Shown here: positions 22,501 to 31,614 of the stretch, piece after piece | Position numbering within the stretch: the stretch's first letter is position 1 | Layout of the letters: every line of letters begins with the position of its first letter | Assembly (NCBI GenBank): GCA_018136815.1 | Contig: CM030937.1 | Location: 814,553 to 878,552, forward strand | DNA: 64,000 nucleotides | Direction: 5' to 3' | From: Isochrysis galbana | Taxonomy: Eukaryota; Haptophyta; Isochrysidales; Isochrysidaceae | Translations under genes and position numbers: made by a program | Notes under the pieces: model-generated | What the model was told of the DNA's origin: nothing | Database searches by the model: none | What the model saw: the letters and a program-made list of their open reading frames with translations, nothing else

Positions 22501-24004
22501 CCGGCTCCCGATCGAGCCACTGGCAACTCACCGCCGACAAATACGTGCACGGCGGATGCGCGACCACGAGGTCCCAACCGAGGTTTTGAATGTGAAGAGC
22601 ATCTCCGCAGAAGTGGGGAATGTAGTCGATCTCCGACGGTCGTAGATCGCACGTCGCGACGTGCGCTCCGGCGAGTAGGAACATCGAAGACACGACCCCG
22701 CTAGCTTCACCGACGACTAGAACGCGGGGTGGAGGAATCCCCTCGGCCGCGTCGAACGTCACGGCGTCGTGGATCGCCGCTAACTCAGCGCAAAGCTCGT
22801 CAAAATGCGTCGGCAGTACGGCAGAGGGTGATGAATGAGTGCTCGCGTGCGGCCGCCGCAAGGCTAGAGCAGCTTCGGCGAGATGGCGGGGCAAGATGAC
22901 GGAGGAACCGCTAGCCCGGGCACGGGAGGCGGCTAACATTTGGAGCTCGCGCGTAGGGGCGCGGGCAGCTTCAGTAGACTTGGCGGCCGAGGAACAACCA
23001 ACCACGGCGATCCGGTGGATGGCCTCGGCAGTAGAATTCAGGGGGAGGGGGTCGTCGCCCTGAAGTTTCGGTGGGCTAGACCTGAAGGGGGTTGGCTCCG
23101 GCGGGCGATCCCTGGAACAGGGATCCTCCGGAGAGCCGAGAGAAAGAGGAGACGCCGGCGTCCGTGTGGGGCGCGACGAGAGATCGTAATCGACGGCCCC
23201 TGCGTCTCCCGAGTCTGGGGTGGCCACGGCGTGAGCGCGGAAAGCCGCAGCTCCCTTGGAACCTTCATCTTCATTGACTCCGGAAGCCGACCCTTCCGGG
23301 TCGGGAACCAGGTCAGAAACGAGAACAGGTGCAACTTCGAGACGAGAGAATGAACACGATGACGGAGAAATATAACGAACCGGGGAGAGAGGTGAGGAGG
23401 AGGCACAAGTCTCCGCCTCCACTGCACGAGAACCTACGGTAGACAACGACAATTCGTCCGCAGAGCGGCTCCGGCTATGGCCCTTGGGAGAGAGGTCTCC
23501 AGTGGGGTCCCGAAGAGCAGAAACAGGTAAAGCAGCAACAACGTTTTCGGACGCGGCAGCGGCCACGTCGGACCTATCCATAGAACCTAGAGCAGAAGAT
23601 GATACCGAGTCGACAGCCCTCGAGGGCTTTACAACTGACTGTTTACGAAACGAAGAGACCGAAGACGCGTCGGATCCACCTAGCCCACCCCCTTGGGCAG
23701 GGCCGTCGGGGGATGAATCCAGGGATGAAGATGCGTCGAAAGACCTAGGAGAATTAGAAGAAACCGAAGACAGCATAGTATCCGTAGAAATAGATTCCAA
23801 GAGGGGCAGCGAGCGAGAATCGGCCCCTAACATCCTAATAGCGTGCGGAGTAATAGAAGAACTTGTAGACGTACACGAATTTCGGAGAGTCGGGTCGCGA
23901 CTATCTCCGGGGCAAACCTGTTTCCAGGAGCCCGGGTCAAGTGTCGACTCCGGCTTCCGAGATAGCCGTTCGGCGGGGGCTTCAGCCGGCGAGGCGGCTC
24001 CCAC
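16526..24004 (-). CDS. Chromovirus polyprotein (2492 aa): MTase-like, PR, RT, RNase H, INT, chromodomain
   Basis: Element-encoded polyprotein. Domains in order: Ser/Pro-rich region 1-420; C5-methyltransferase-like domain about 425-620; linker; aspartic protease about 1030-1125 (LADTGAGPS); reverse transcriptase about 1440-1640 (FCVDYRD, LDLASGFWGIPI, catalytic YLDD at 1579-1582); RNase H about 1730-1860 (KTDGASKLG, LAALESIRNWR, VVDHSALRWL); integrase about 2000-2300 (HHCC-like HLG...CHEC, core VYCDVL, RTDAGSN, E of GFVERAQQ); chromodomain about 2397-2450 (EYIVEKLLDRR, YLVKWRGY, TWEP). The order PR-RT-RH-INT-chromodomain is that of chromoviruses. The methyltransferase module is not a standard part. 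A Gag was not recognised upstream. Confidence 0.93.
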   Translation of the reverse strand: MGAASPAEAPAERLSRKPESTLDPGSWKQVCPGDSRDPTLRNSCTSTSSSITPHAIRMLGADSRSLPLLESISTDTMLSSVSSNSPRSFDASSSLDSSPDGPAQGGGLGGSDASSVSSFRKQSVVKPSRAVDSVSSSALGSMDRSDVAAAASENVVAALPVSALRDPTGDLSPKGHSRSRSADELSLSTVGSRAVEAETCASSSPLSPVRYISPSSCSFSRLEVAPVLVSDLVPDPEGSASGVNEDEGSKGAAAFRAHAVATPDSGDAGAVDYDLSSRPTRTPASPLSLGSPEDPCSRDRPPEPTPFRSSPPKLQGDDPLPLNSTAEAIHRIAVVGCSSAAKSTEAARAPTRELQMLAASRARASGSSVILPRHLAEAALALRRPHASTHSSPSAVLPTHFDELCAELAAIHDAVTFDAAEGIPPPRVLVVGEASGVVSSMFLLAGAHVATCDLRPSEIDYIPHFCGDALHIQNLGWDLVVAHPPCTYLSAVSCQWLDREPGRRQALESAARVFLAMASANAPFVAVENPRMHAEASALVGGLRPRQFVQPWQHGTGHQKATGLYLTASLPPLQPSKIVEGRLSAMADLSPSPHRGALRSRTYVGIAGAMAAQWMPVLRRYAREAKASRSLDFTVDWAISQAAASLRERPSLCSTGFELAEPRTALARFMEGRGEAASSSHLTPPSGSLVSDSVVVIPDVGPVADASRLLHQEDSETIVSQDGTEAKGDRFTPWEWPIRDRSTTPGPPNTVKKRRSKWQVFDRDVISGVHRWQDVTPSIAQEIAEQAAAAEPSEPSILSRLGSQGINALSPSASFTAGDEGVAEPTGSVVAERPLENGDVGLDSGEDDTPETPEHRSMQALETKPSDAADGEGTPQALCGDGAAARGLSAAGFSELSKLPKTALQKSLEKEWSRQMDQPRHPTDRRGLGYDGVPNPSNSAKASPYSSIPFVPQTVAAAIERVPHVDESSPSRPASNPTTPSPGAGTSLPVESIADTPPPLYPRHCLYVRDLVVCRADGDRAAQGFVLPDVALTVNSTLADTGAGPSVITTALLDRLPEDACVERVSDATVPNLHGPDGLPLITRGRASLVFSLSGRLFRHSFAVIEGNAMLLLGNDFLAAHSATISLDAASSEGSLRLRPASGDSEDSSRVLSECVVRVSTAPPPVADSGFVGAISMSPGQPLTVDFLERSTGTREIPAGSEGEAAADARQPLYTPLFESADEFAAKAPASTSSEYLLYTEQAVTIPAFHRATIWVRVPLALRDHSDCAMLVDRLPNREALDSSPLVMPTVVTPTDDHRIAVTIVHTGVNALTLPSLHPIASLQVRFKLHRGWTPTGSEGDGDPVTALSEEQRALLDSATIDPDRLLSDDQREEVRQLLARRIKAFALHPGAPNHTHVLEVELPLNPGAVPHRHAPSRVGRAGELIIEEEVAKMEAAGIIRKSNSAWASRVVLVSKKDGSVRFCVDYRDTNAKLRVEDSPLPLIVEAIDRLASGQGPLSSLFLCTLDLASGFWGIPIKESHKHITAFTTHRGKYEFNFLPFGIQSGPSYMCRLMDIVLGALAWEICMPYLDDVGIWSTGVGPSEEARAQASFEQMLHRLDLVLERLEWAGLTCKMSKCVFFATSTEYLGHVVSREGLKMDPKKVAAVADIDPSSINSLEAVRSFLGLCSYYRRFIRQFAAKAAPLTALTRKGCDVAKESQSEECRRAIQELKAAITSEPVLTPPRDDRPFIVKTDGASKLGIAGILSQLGDDNRERVVGYYARSLTSAERHWTVTEIELLAALESIRNWRPYLWGRRFKLVVDHSALRWLHTMKDQVAGGPASRLTRWALKLAEYRFDVEHKPGAVHQDADGLSRLASLEPEHEDEPLAGPAPLAVREPGLESLAEQERSHPVAAITRSVATARGLQALDRSRRRASDSGPAIQSSYLAPGTPTSEEMRAALAEDPFVEPLLGSRETVNHEPSGQGSPRQAAASGPIAEDDSCSSSVAPVPAQQSKMFRRFVVHDGLVYYRTVPDSTDPNSLVLYIPPSLRSRYLFAYHDRSGHLGVSRMSGLLRTRVYWPGMSSDVASYVRECHECTLAKPLPRALASPSGLSVGTYPFDVVYCDVLSLAPTHNFVPGVSGCDKLVVFIDSLTRWIEAEPSNGDPSSEVALDMFIRLIVTRYGVPRQLRTDAGSNLCSVLVSRILELTGTDLSSTEPYRHEGVGFVERAQQTLIRLMRASNEGGSHWVDHLPFLLLSLRASSGRVTSRSPASLIFGRELRLPAQLSDPKTVSPTALEAASADVRSYASRLNASLRLSWSSALEATLAAQAESARDATIKSQRPARFEPGDRVCMRLPGRANKLQFIYSGPYRVVEALSDTRYRLRDLENRLVKEEVHISNLRPYHTFVDEEPLADDEYIVEKLLDRRSHGDSIEYLVKWRGYSIREATWEPRSELLRRCSDLLDDYDRSVEETCPEDVESPEATSSSARDTPLPPVLDAPSSRTRSRLHSR
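22145..22732 (-). other. C5-cytosine-methyltransferase-like domain inside the chromovirus ORF
   Basis: Residues about 425-620 of the polyprotein show, in the right order, the marks of Dcm-type methyltransferases: a SAM-binding beginning (VLVVGEASGVVSSMFLLAG), an acidic/GD segment (FCGDALHI), a PPC motif in DLVVAHPPCTYLS (Cys486 as possible nucleophile), and ENP (528-530) at the motif VI position. A closing RSRTYVGIAGAMAAQWM segment resembles the TFPGIAxAMAxQW ending of phage-type Dcm-like enzymes. It is shorter (about 195 residues) than classical DNMTs, as phage-type members are. Activity is inferred only from motif conservation. Confidence 0.75.
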
Positions 24005-24386
24005 CGTCGAGGACTGAATAGAGCTAGAGACAGGGGGAGAATCGCCGCGTCGACAGCTCTTCTCCCCAAGCGGCGTAGGGATCGGATCGGGATGGTGGTG
24101 GTGGCGTTCAGGCCCACCGCCCGCGATGTTCTCCGCCAGGGTTTGAAGGACGGGGACCCCGCCGGACCCCTACTGAGGCTTAACCCGGACCATCGAGCGA
24201 AGAAGCTTATGAATGTGCTCGTCCGATCCGCACTCTCCGCAGCCAGCGGTGCTGCACGCGGTCGCCGCGCCGTACCGTCCCCTCCCATGTCACTTAGACC
24301 ACCTCGTTGGCGGCTGTAGCGGTATGGGAGGGCGTCTCCATACCCCTCATCCATCATTCATGTCTTAGCCCTAGCCCCCAGCTCGA

Positions 24387-24410
24387 CGCGCAGCACGAGC
24401 TAGGTCACCA
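24387..24410 (-). other. Candidate primer binding site of the chromovirus
   Basis: On the minus strand the stretch begins TGGTGACCTAGCTCG, the TGG complementing a tRNA CCA end. It lies about 380 bp upstream of the polyprotein ATG, where a PBS next to the 5' LTR is expected. The matching tRNA was not identified. Confidence 0.4.
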
Positions 24411-25090
24411 TTTGTGTCACCCGGGCGGCGCTGGCGATGGTGACGATGGGGCCCCAGCACGTTAGCGCGCACGACTCTTTGAGCTGTCAGGATCCGTGAC
24501 CCTCCGGAGAAGCAAAAGAGGGTGCAAGAAGATGGCTAGGCGCTAGGCCGCCAACAAGGCTCTCCAGAAGAAGCAGACACGGTTGGTTGGATCGAGCTGT
24601 GGATGGCGCAGAGCTGTTGCGTGCTCGAGCCGCCGCTTTCTTCACTTGCGAATTGGTTTGCTCGTGCGCAGTCGACCCGTGCCCCTGGTCCCTGGTCCAG
24701 TTGGAAGCGTTGCCCGCAGTGTGGGCCAAAGAAGGGGATGTGTAAAGTGTAAGGCGAGGGCATGTGTCATGTGTGGCCATTCGTAGTTGGGGGGCAGGAT
24801 CGAGCAAGCAACACGCCCAAGAGGTGGTTTTTGAGGCTCCCATGGGTGAGGATTGTGTGCGTGAGCGCGCCTGTGTTGGGAGAGAAGCATTGCGTCTGGT
24901 GCGTGTGCGTGTTCGTCGTGTTCATGCTTTCAAGAAACGGGCGTGGGGCTTCATAACTTGAAAGAAAATGGCACCTCGGCGTGCAGAGTGTCCATATCCC
25001 GCCTACCATTGCCTTGGATGGCTCTAGAGCCTTTAATATAGCCTTTAAGGCTACCTAACGAAGAAACGTTGTTGGATGAAGGAGCGATAG
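24411..25090. other. Candidate LTR region / intergenic, no gene recognised
   Basis: May include the 5' LTR of the chromovirus (starting TGTGTCACC on the plus strand). GT-rich patches occur at 24850-24960. No coding call is supported. Confidence 0.35.
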
Positions 25091-25094
25091 CCTC

Positions 25095-25957
25095 TACCTC
25101 TAGCCTCTAGTATGTGATATGCTTTGAGCTTTGATGAGGGGCCTCCACGCCCTTCCTTGCTTGCCCCCTGTGCTCCGCGGCGTGTTATGAATAAGATGAG
25201 AGGCACAGCCACCACAGCCCACAGCCACCCACACAGCCACTCCACTCCCACAACGAGAAGGCTCTTGCAGAGGAGGGCACGAGGAGAGAAGGGAATCTCG
25301 CCAGATGACATGGTACACCACGGCAAGAGCCGAGCACCGGTCGATCGTTATCGGCCGCGTCGGAGTGCTGTGGTTGGGTCGCTCCTCGCCGCGTCGCCGT
25401 TCCCCATCGGTTAAAGGGGGCGAGGCGCACGAAAGAGGAGAAGAAAGAGGCCAGCCAAGATTCAAACGGTGTCAGCAAGAGAGGAGAGATCGCGGACCCA
25501 AGCGAAGAGAGAAGAGGAGAGAGAGAGAGAAGTCATTTCGCGCCAGCTGAACCCACACTGCATCGACCGCCGACAGCGAGAAGGAGCCACCCATGGGCAA
25601 CAACTGCTTCAAGTCGATCGCTTCTCACAACGCTGCGTACTTCGCACCCGCCACGCCCACAAGACTATTCCGGGACAACAACACTACCGGCTCGCCGCAG
25701 ACCGATCAAGAAAAGCGTTACCGCCCAACCCAAAAGCGGGGCCATTCTCACACACCTCCGCAACGGCTCAACTTCTCCGAGAACGACACTTCTCCCGGAG
25801 AGGAGACGACGGGCGTACCCGTCACGCAAGGCACCGCTACACATGAGGAATCCCAACGTCTCGACGCAATGCTTGCAGAAGAGGCGCGCACACAGGAGGA
25901 AAACCACTTGGAGCGAGCGCGTGAAGCATCCGCAGAAGAACGCCGCCGTTTGGAAGA
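25095..25957 (+). repeat. Segmental duplication unit, copy D (cut by assembly gap)
   Basis: 25115-25592 is the same 5' flank as in copies A and C with small deletions, and the coding part is nearly identical to copy B. The unit is interrupted by the N run, so its 3' part is unknown. Confidence 0.85.
25593..25957 (+). CDS. Arg/Glu-rich helical repeat protein, family copy D (partial, N-terminal about 121 aa)
   Basis: Partial gene. It starts MGNNCFK and its linker is nearly identical to copy B, with one visible replacement (EKR for EAR), up to the first helical repeat (EERRRLE), where the sequence enters the 100-N gap. The repetitive helical region is a likely reason for the assembly break. What lies on the other side of the gap is the unrelated ABC transporter gene on the opposite strand, so the 3' half of this copy is missing from the assembly or lost. 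Confidence 0.75.
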
Positions 25958-26057
25958 NNNNNNNNNNNNNNNNNNNNNNNNNNNNNNNNNNNNNNNNNNN
26001 NNNNNNNNNNNNNNNNNNNNNNNNNNNNNNNNNNNNNNNNNNNNNNNNNNNNNNNNN
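25958..26057. other. Assembly gap (100 N)
   Basis: Exactly 100 N, the conventional placeholder for a gap of unknown size. It truncates copy D on the left and the ABC transporter C-terminus on the right. Frames drawn across it are not real. Confidence 0.98.
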
Positions 26058-29000
26058 GCGCCTCCTAGCACGAGCCCCATGCCGACGCTCACGCCTAGTT
26101 GAGTTCGCAACAGCGTGGGATGGCGCGCAATGTGCACGGCCGTTCGCCAGATCTCTAGCGCCGCTTGCCGCCGTGCGCTGCAGCCGACCCGCGAGCTCGC
26201 TGGCGGAGGTGCTAAAGGTGCGGAACCATCGACTTGGCTGTTGCGGTCGCCGTCGGAGTAAGAAGTCGCGCGCTCCGCGAGCGCAGGGTGAGCGGTGCAA
26301 GTCAGGTAGAGCATGTGGTCCGCCAACGACACATCGGGCGGACAAGCCGGCAATTGGCATGCAGCTAGGTGGGGAGCCACGGAGGCAACGCTCCCTGCAA
26401 ATAAGCGCTTGCCGTGCGAGAGGAGTGTCAGGTGGTCAAGCGAGAAGAACACGTGAGAGGAGGGCTGATGGACTGAGAAAAGCACCGTCACACCCGAACG
26501 AGCCACGGATGCAAGAACTCGCACTAGAGCCTCTGCGGCGTAGGCGTCCAAACCAGAGGTGGGTTCATCTAAGAGGACGGCCGACGGGCATGCAGCGAGG
26601 ACGCAGGCGACCGACACGCGCTTACGTTCTCCGCCTGACAGCCCGGCGCCACCACCCTCGCGCGAACCGATCAGGCGAGAGGCTGCAACGCGCTGCAAGC
26701 CGAGAGCGTCGAGGGCTGCGTCCGTAATTGAGCGCCGCAATTCTTGCGACGTGGAGCTGGGTAGCGCAGCAGCTGCGGCAAGCCCCACCGCCTCTCTAGG
26801 AGTAAGCGTTGATTGCAGGACATCCTCTTGCGGTGCGTATCCAACTGTGCCTCGAGGCATCTTTCCGAGCTCTTCCGTACCCAAGCGGACCACGCCCCTC
26901 ACGACAAGTCCAGCCGCTCGCGCTCCAGCGAGTGAATTTAGCAGAGTAGTCTTGCCCGATCCCGAGGGACCCATCAGCGCACAAAGAGAGGCTGGCGGGA
27001 GCTTACCGGAGACTGGATATACGATGTATCGCTGACGCCGCTCAGCGACTGCACTAGGTGTAGTTGCGCCGGATGGAGGCGCCAGCGGTCCCAAAGTCGA
27101 CAGCCCGCCACGACGATAGACCGACAGCGACTTGTACGAGAGTTGGCCATTAGCCAACACATCTGTGTTGCTCTTGGCACCACGTAGCCGAGATGACTCG
27201 GCAGATCGGCGGCGAAGTTGAGAGCAGAGGTCTACGAGATGGGCGGATGCCGCGTTCCCTTCACCTCCGATTTCCGCATCCATTGTGCCCCCGTCGGTGC
27301 ATTTTACCCGGAGGCCGCTCTCGGAGTTATCAGCGTTTCCCTCCTCCCCGAATCCTTCAGGACTTGCGAGGGCAACACCCAGGGTAGCCATGGCACCAAT
27401 GGCGACGAGCAGACCGCCGAAGGCGACCAATAGCAAGCCAGATGTGCCCGTCGCGGTGCGAGCAGAGTCACATCGACGAGCAAAGGCGATCGCCTCCAGC
27501 GCCTGGAGGAGCGGGTGGTACGAGGTGTCAATCTTGGCGCGTACGGATCTACGCATCGATCAAAGCTGTTCAAACGGTGCAGGCGTGGAACATGATATGA
27601 GAGGGGGCATTGAGCAAAAGCCTCCTGCGCAAGGCACAATGCACTCTTAATCAAGGGGCCTAACCTCCGACTTCCCATTCACATCAACGGAGCATCGGCG
27701 AATCGCGCTGCACTGTCCAACAATAGCAGCTCCCAAGGCGTGCACATTGAGTTCGCACTCTGGATCGGCATCTTTCTCGAGCGGAAACACGCAAGATACC
27801 TATGATGAGAGGGCGCGGGGCGGTGGCGATAGTAGTGAACAAGCCGGTCTAATTGGCGGAACTGCGGCTCGCATCTGAGTGGACCGTTGCTGTGCTTTAA
27901 GGTACCGTTGCTGCTCCCCCGAGAGAGGTAACAATGGCCTCGAGATCCTTGGGTAGGGCAGCGGTACCCGGTGCGCCGCGACAAGCAAAGTCAGCGCAGT
28001 CTACTTGAAGGCTGCCCGCGCTGAATGCACAACCGGTCGCCTACCAAAAAAGTCAATTGGTCAGCACGACTGTGATGTGTGAGACGTCAGAGGTCCCGGC
28101 GAGCGCGCGTGGGATGTTGAGCACGACACACGATCTACGCAGGTCGCAGACGGCAACGGGGAACACTCTCACCCTGCACGCGACAACGGCGTCTGCATCA
28201 ACGAGATTCACCATCAAGTCGCACCTTCCACGACCCTCCTCTCCTTGAGTCTCGTCCCAGCCATCGCCGATCTCACAGCTTGCTTCGAGCGTGGCCGTGC
28301 CGATAATTGCACAGCTTACCCCTAGATGGGCGTCAAAGGGTTCGAGAGGCAGCCCCGTTGCACAGGTAGCACCTATACCATCACTGCCACCGGGCTCGCC
28401 TCTGAGCGCAGCGCAACCATCGTCAGATTCGCAGAAGGAGCACCACTCGCCGCTGACACCGTCGACGCACGTACCGTCAGGGTTGTGAGGGCCGACAATA
28501 GCATCCTCACTACTGCAGCCGGCGTTGGCCGCCACCATCTGTGCCTCGCACTGCGCAACCCCGGCCTCGAATCGAGGCTCCCACAGTGCTATTGTCGCAT
28601 CTTCTCGACCGGCAGCATACCCATCGCTCGTCGAGGCGAAGACGCGCTCGGCGGACACGACGACAAGGCCATGGACCCCAGCGGCGTCGAGGCTTCCGCG
28701 CAGCCTTTCGGAACCCCACGCTGTGTCGGCAATGTCAAGAAGAAAGCCCGATGCAGCGGCTGCGGAAGGTTCCGCAGGCGGCGGTGGATAGGGTGCAGGC
28801 GTGGGAGGCGACCTTGACGGCTCTGCAACGTCGTTCGCAGGAGCAGGAGGCGGTGAAAATGGTAAGGGTGGAAGCTGCGGGGGCGACGGCGCCCCAGGTG
28901 GCGGCGGCGGTGTGAGCTCGGCTTCGGAGGCTAAAATGGCGAGTAGAATGTGATCGGTAGGAGCGGGCGAGTCGCCCGTGGCATCATCACGGCTTGGAGC

Positions 29001-31515
29001 ACCCAGCCACACACGTCCCTCCGATATATGAAGCAGCTCAGCAATACTAGTAGTGAAGCGCTGTCGATCAATCAGCCTCAGGCGCGCAGCCACCTCCATG
29101 GAAGGAGGGGCGGCTTGATCCAGGCCTGATGACGGAGCAAGCTTGATAGCAACGGCCCTCGCAAGAGGGGAATACCAAAGCGGGGGCGGAGAGGGCGCAG
29201 GCATCGGTGAAGGAGGCGGGTTGGGCACATCCACTACCCTTTGCGGTGGTGGGGAGGAGTGATGACGGAACACGTGGTCGGCTGGATGCGGCGCTTGTCT
29301 GGATGGCGGCGGTGCTGGCGAGGGTCGGGGGGCGTCCGTACGCGAAAGCGATGGCTGCTTGACGATGCTGTGCTCGATTGAGCCGTAGCGAGATGGCGTA
29401 CAGCATGCCTGGTGCGAGCAGTAGGCGTCCGGGAAGTCGTTCTCATAACCGAAAGTCTCGAGAAAGAGCTCGTTTAGGCTCACGAGCAACGGGACCGAGT
29501 CGGCCTACGATGAGACGGGGCCCGTCGCAACATCAGCAGGGCAGCAGGCGTCTAAGTGGCCCGACACCGCGGGTAACTTCCAAAGGCGAGTGAACGCACG
29601 CAGTGTCGGGAAGTGGGCCTAGCTTTAACCATGCACACCATGATGGCATCCAACATTTGTGAGATGATGGCCATCGCGTATTGATCGTCGCACGCCGGCA
29701 TCTTGCATGCCGCGTCGTAAACGTCCTTTGCATGATAGAACAAACCCCCAAGCTTAACAAGACTTATGAATGGGCGGACCGCAGCGCTTCTGCATTACAG
29801 AGTAGGGCCAGGACAGGAGTTCACAAGGTATAGGAGAGACTCGCCCCAGGGGCGCACGGCTTGGGCCCGAGTCGCAAGAGGCTGGCCGCGCAAATTGCTT
29901 GTCACATACACATTGTGCGAGAGCACGTCGTCGACGACATGATCGACTGCATCAGAGGCCTGGCCTCCGCTGAGAACCACCTGTGTCGTTTTGCGTATCG
30001 CAGCATGGTGGAGCCATGCGAGGGCGCGGCGGCAGCTCTCCTCAAGGGGCCGGACGATGCGAGACAATAGAGGGCGGATCATGAGGGGATGTGGTGTTTC
30101 GCCGAGTCGACCGGTGGCCCTCGAGGTAGCCAGCCATGGACAGGGGCTCACCTGCATAAGGACGCATCCGATTGAGACCAGCCGCAGCGACCAGGCAATC
30201 TCGTGTGCAAGCTGTGATCCCATTTCGATATTGATGGGAGCAGCCGCTGGAGGTGCCTTCTTATCGTCGTAGACGGGAACAACCGCGGTCGCGGAGCCAT
30301 CAGCGCTGGCCATATCGAGGAGCGTCTGTCTGAGCATAGCCTGACGACATGGGAGAAGCGTCGGAACGCTGTTGGTCGCCATCAAATCGCGCCACCATTG
30401 TTGCAGCTCCCATTCGAGTAAGTGCAGCCACGGTTTACAAGCAGCGCAGGACATGCCTAGACGAGGCCCGATCCACGGAGCCATGGAGTCGGGCCAGCGC
30501 TCAACGATTGGAGCAGCTGAGCTTGCGCGGCTCTGATCCGGGTGACAAGCTCGCTGCGAGGTGGCCGTACCTGCTCTCTCGGTGGGCGGCCTTCCGGCAC
30601 GGCGCCCGATGCGTAATATCCATCGAGGATGGCATCCATGTTTGCCGCAGTGCTCTCGAATTCGGCCCAGGAGAGGGTCTGCGCAAGAGTGGTTCATTGG
30701 GCTCAAAGCCATGCGGGGTGCTGCTGCGCACGACGCCCTGGGTCGGTCATGCTGCCGGCAAGCGCAGTCGAGACGGTGTGCGCGACCCCATATTTAGGGA
30801 ACCTGCACATCGCGCCCCATGCGAGCCCCCCTTATGCTGTTGCAACTCAGCTACATCGATTCCACTGGCAGTGAGGCCGTGCAGATTCCTTTGCACAAGA
30901 GACCGCCGCTGACGCCGTGCAGCCACGGCAGATACCCACCTGAATGGCTGAATTGCCTGACCCAATGTCCAGAAGAGGGTACCATGATCGCAGAGCATCC
31001 AGGTAGGCGTTGATGCTCACATCTCCCTCGTCATGCCAAGAGCGCCGGACGGAGGCCATCTGTTGGCCAATCTGAATCATGTCAGGGCACTGATCCGGTG
31101 CGCAGGAGAGTCGCCTCCGCGATGTGAGGTAGGCACTGGGCGTGTCGCCAGCCTCTGCCTCTACCACGCCGGCGGTGTCCGCCTCCACAAGCAGGGACGA
31201 GGTGCTACTCGTCTGCAGCCGACCCCTCTGCTGTGGCTGTGTGGCCTCACTGGCGACAGCGAGGAGCGCGCGGCCGCTGAGCACGAGTGAGAGCGGAAGT
31301 GTGCTGGGCAGCGACGGCTCGGCAGCGTGCAGAGCGCGCCTCGCCGAGGAGGAGAAAGAAGAGGAGTTGGGTGAGGCGAGCGATGGCGGCGCAAAGCACT
31401 GCTCTGGGCTGTGGAGGAGCAGGGCGAAGCCGCTGAGGAAGATGAGGGCGCCGCCGAGCAGGAGGAGTGCGGCAGTGCCGACAGCAAGCCGATGGGCCCA
31501 CCGGTGCCTCGCCAT
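26058..31515 (-). CDS. ABCG-type half transporter with long lumenal N-terminus (multi-exon, 3' end in gap)
   Basis: Likely an ABC subfamily G exporter moving lipids or other hydrophobic cargo across a membrane. The N-terminus is a signal anchor (LAVGTAALLLLGGALIFLSG). A lumenal Cys-rich region follows (CAPDQCPDM; YCSHQACC; CDLRRSCVV) with a Pro-rich stretch, then a membrane helix (LLLVAFGGLLVAIGAMATLG) and a nucleotide-binding domain with Walker A GPSGSGKTT, signature LSGGERKRVS and Walker B LLDEPTSGLD. This layout recalls plant ABCG24/28-like proteins. Introns are supported at 30679-30939 (CAG|GTGGGT to GCGCAG) and by CAG|GTACGG and CAG|GTGAGC donors further on. Exons include 31515-30940, about 30678-30580, about 30400-30145, about 29970-29830, about 29785-29620, about 29508-28070, about 28007-27910 and from about 27550 on; the later joins are approximate. 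The membrane domain after the NBD is lost in the gap. Confidence 0.8.
30679..30939 (-). other. Intron 1 of the ABCG-type gene
   Basis: GT-AG intron of 261 bp. Donor CAG|GTGGGTATC, acceptor TTGCGCAG|ACC. Removal joins the frames as GSGNSAIQ to TLSWAEFESTAANMD without a stop. Confidence 0.7.
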
Positions 31516-31614
31516 CTCTGGAGGAGGGGAGGGGGACCGAGGGGAAGGGGAGAGAAGAGGAGCACCTTCGCGACCGCGCCGCTCTCTCTCTCTCCCTCCC
31601 TCCCTCCCTCTCTT

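Larger units (their letters stand above)
16526..24410 (-). mobile_element. Ty3/Gypsy chromovirus with embedded methyltransferase-like domain
   Basis: An LTR-type retroelement of the chromodomain-bearing Gypsy lineage, coding region 24004-16526. A candidate primer binding site (TGGTGACCTAG on the minus strand, starting at 24410) precedes the ORF. On the plus strand, TGTGTCACCCGGG at about 24413 would be the edge of an LTR. A matching second LTR was not found by eye, so the true ends are open. The coding part looks whole, with one uninterrupted polyprotein frame, suggesting a relatively recent copy. No Gag with a CCHC knuckle was recognised. Confidence 0.9.

Noticed and set aside
25665-27556. 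ORFs running through the N gap that fuse copy D with the ABC transporter
   Set aside because: N codons are not evidence; the two genes lie on opposite strands.
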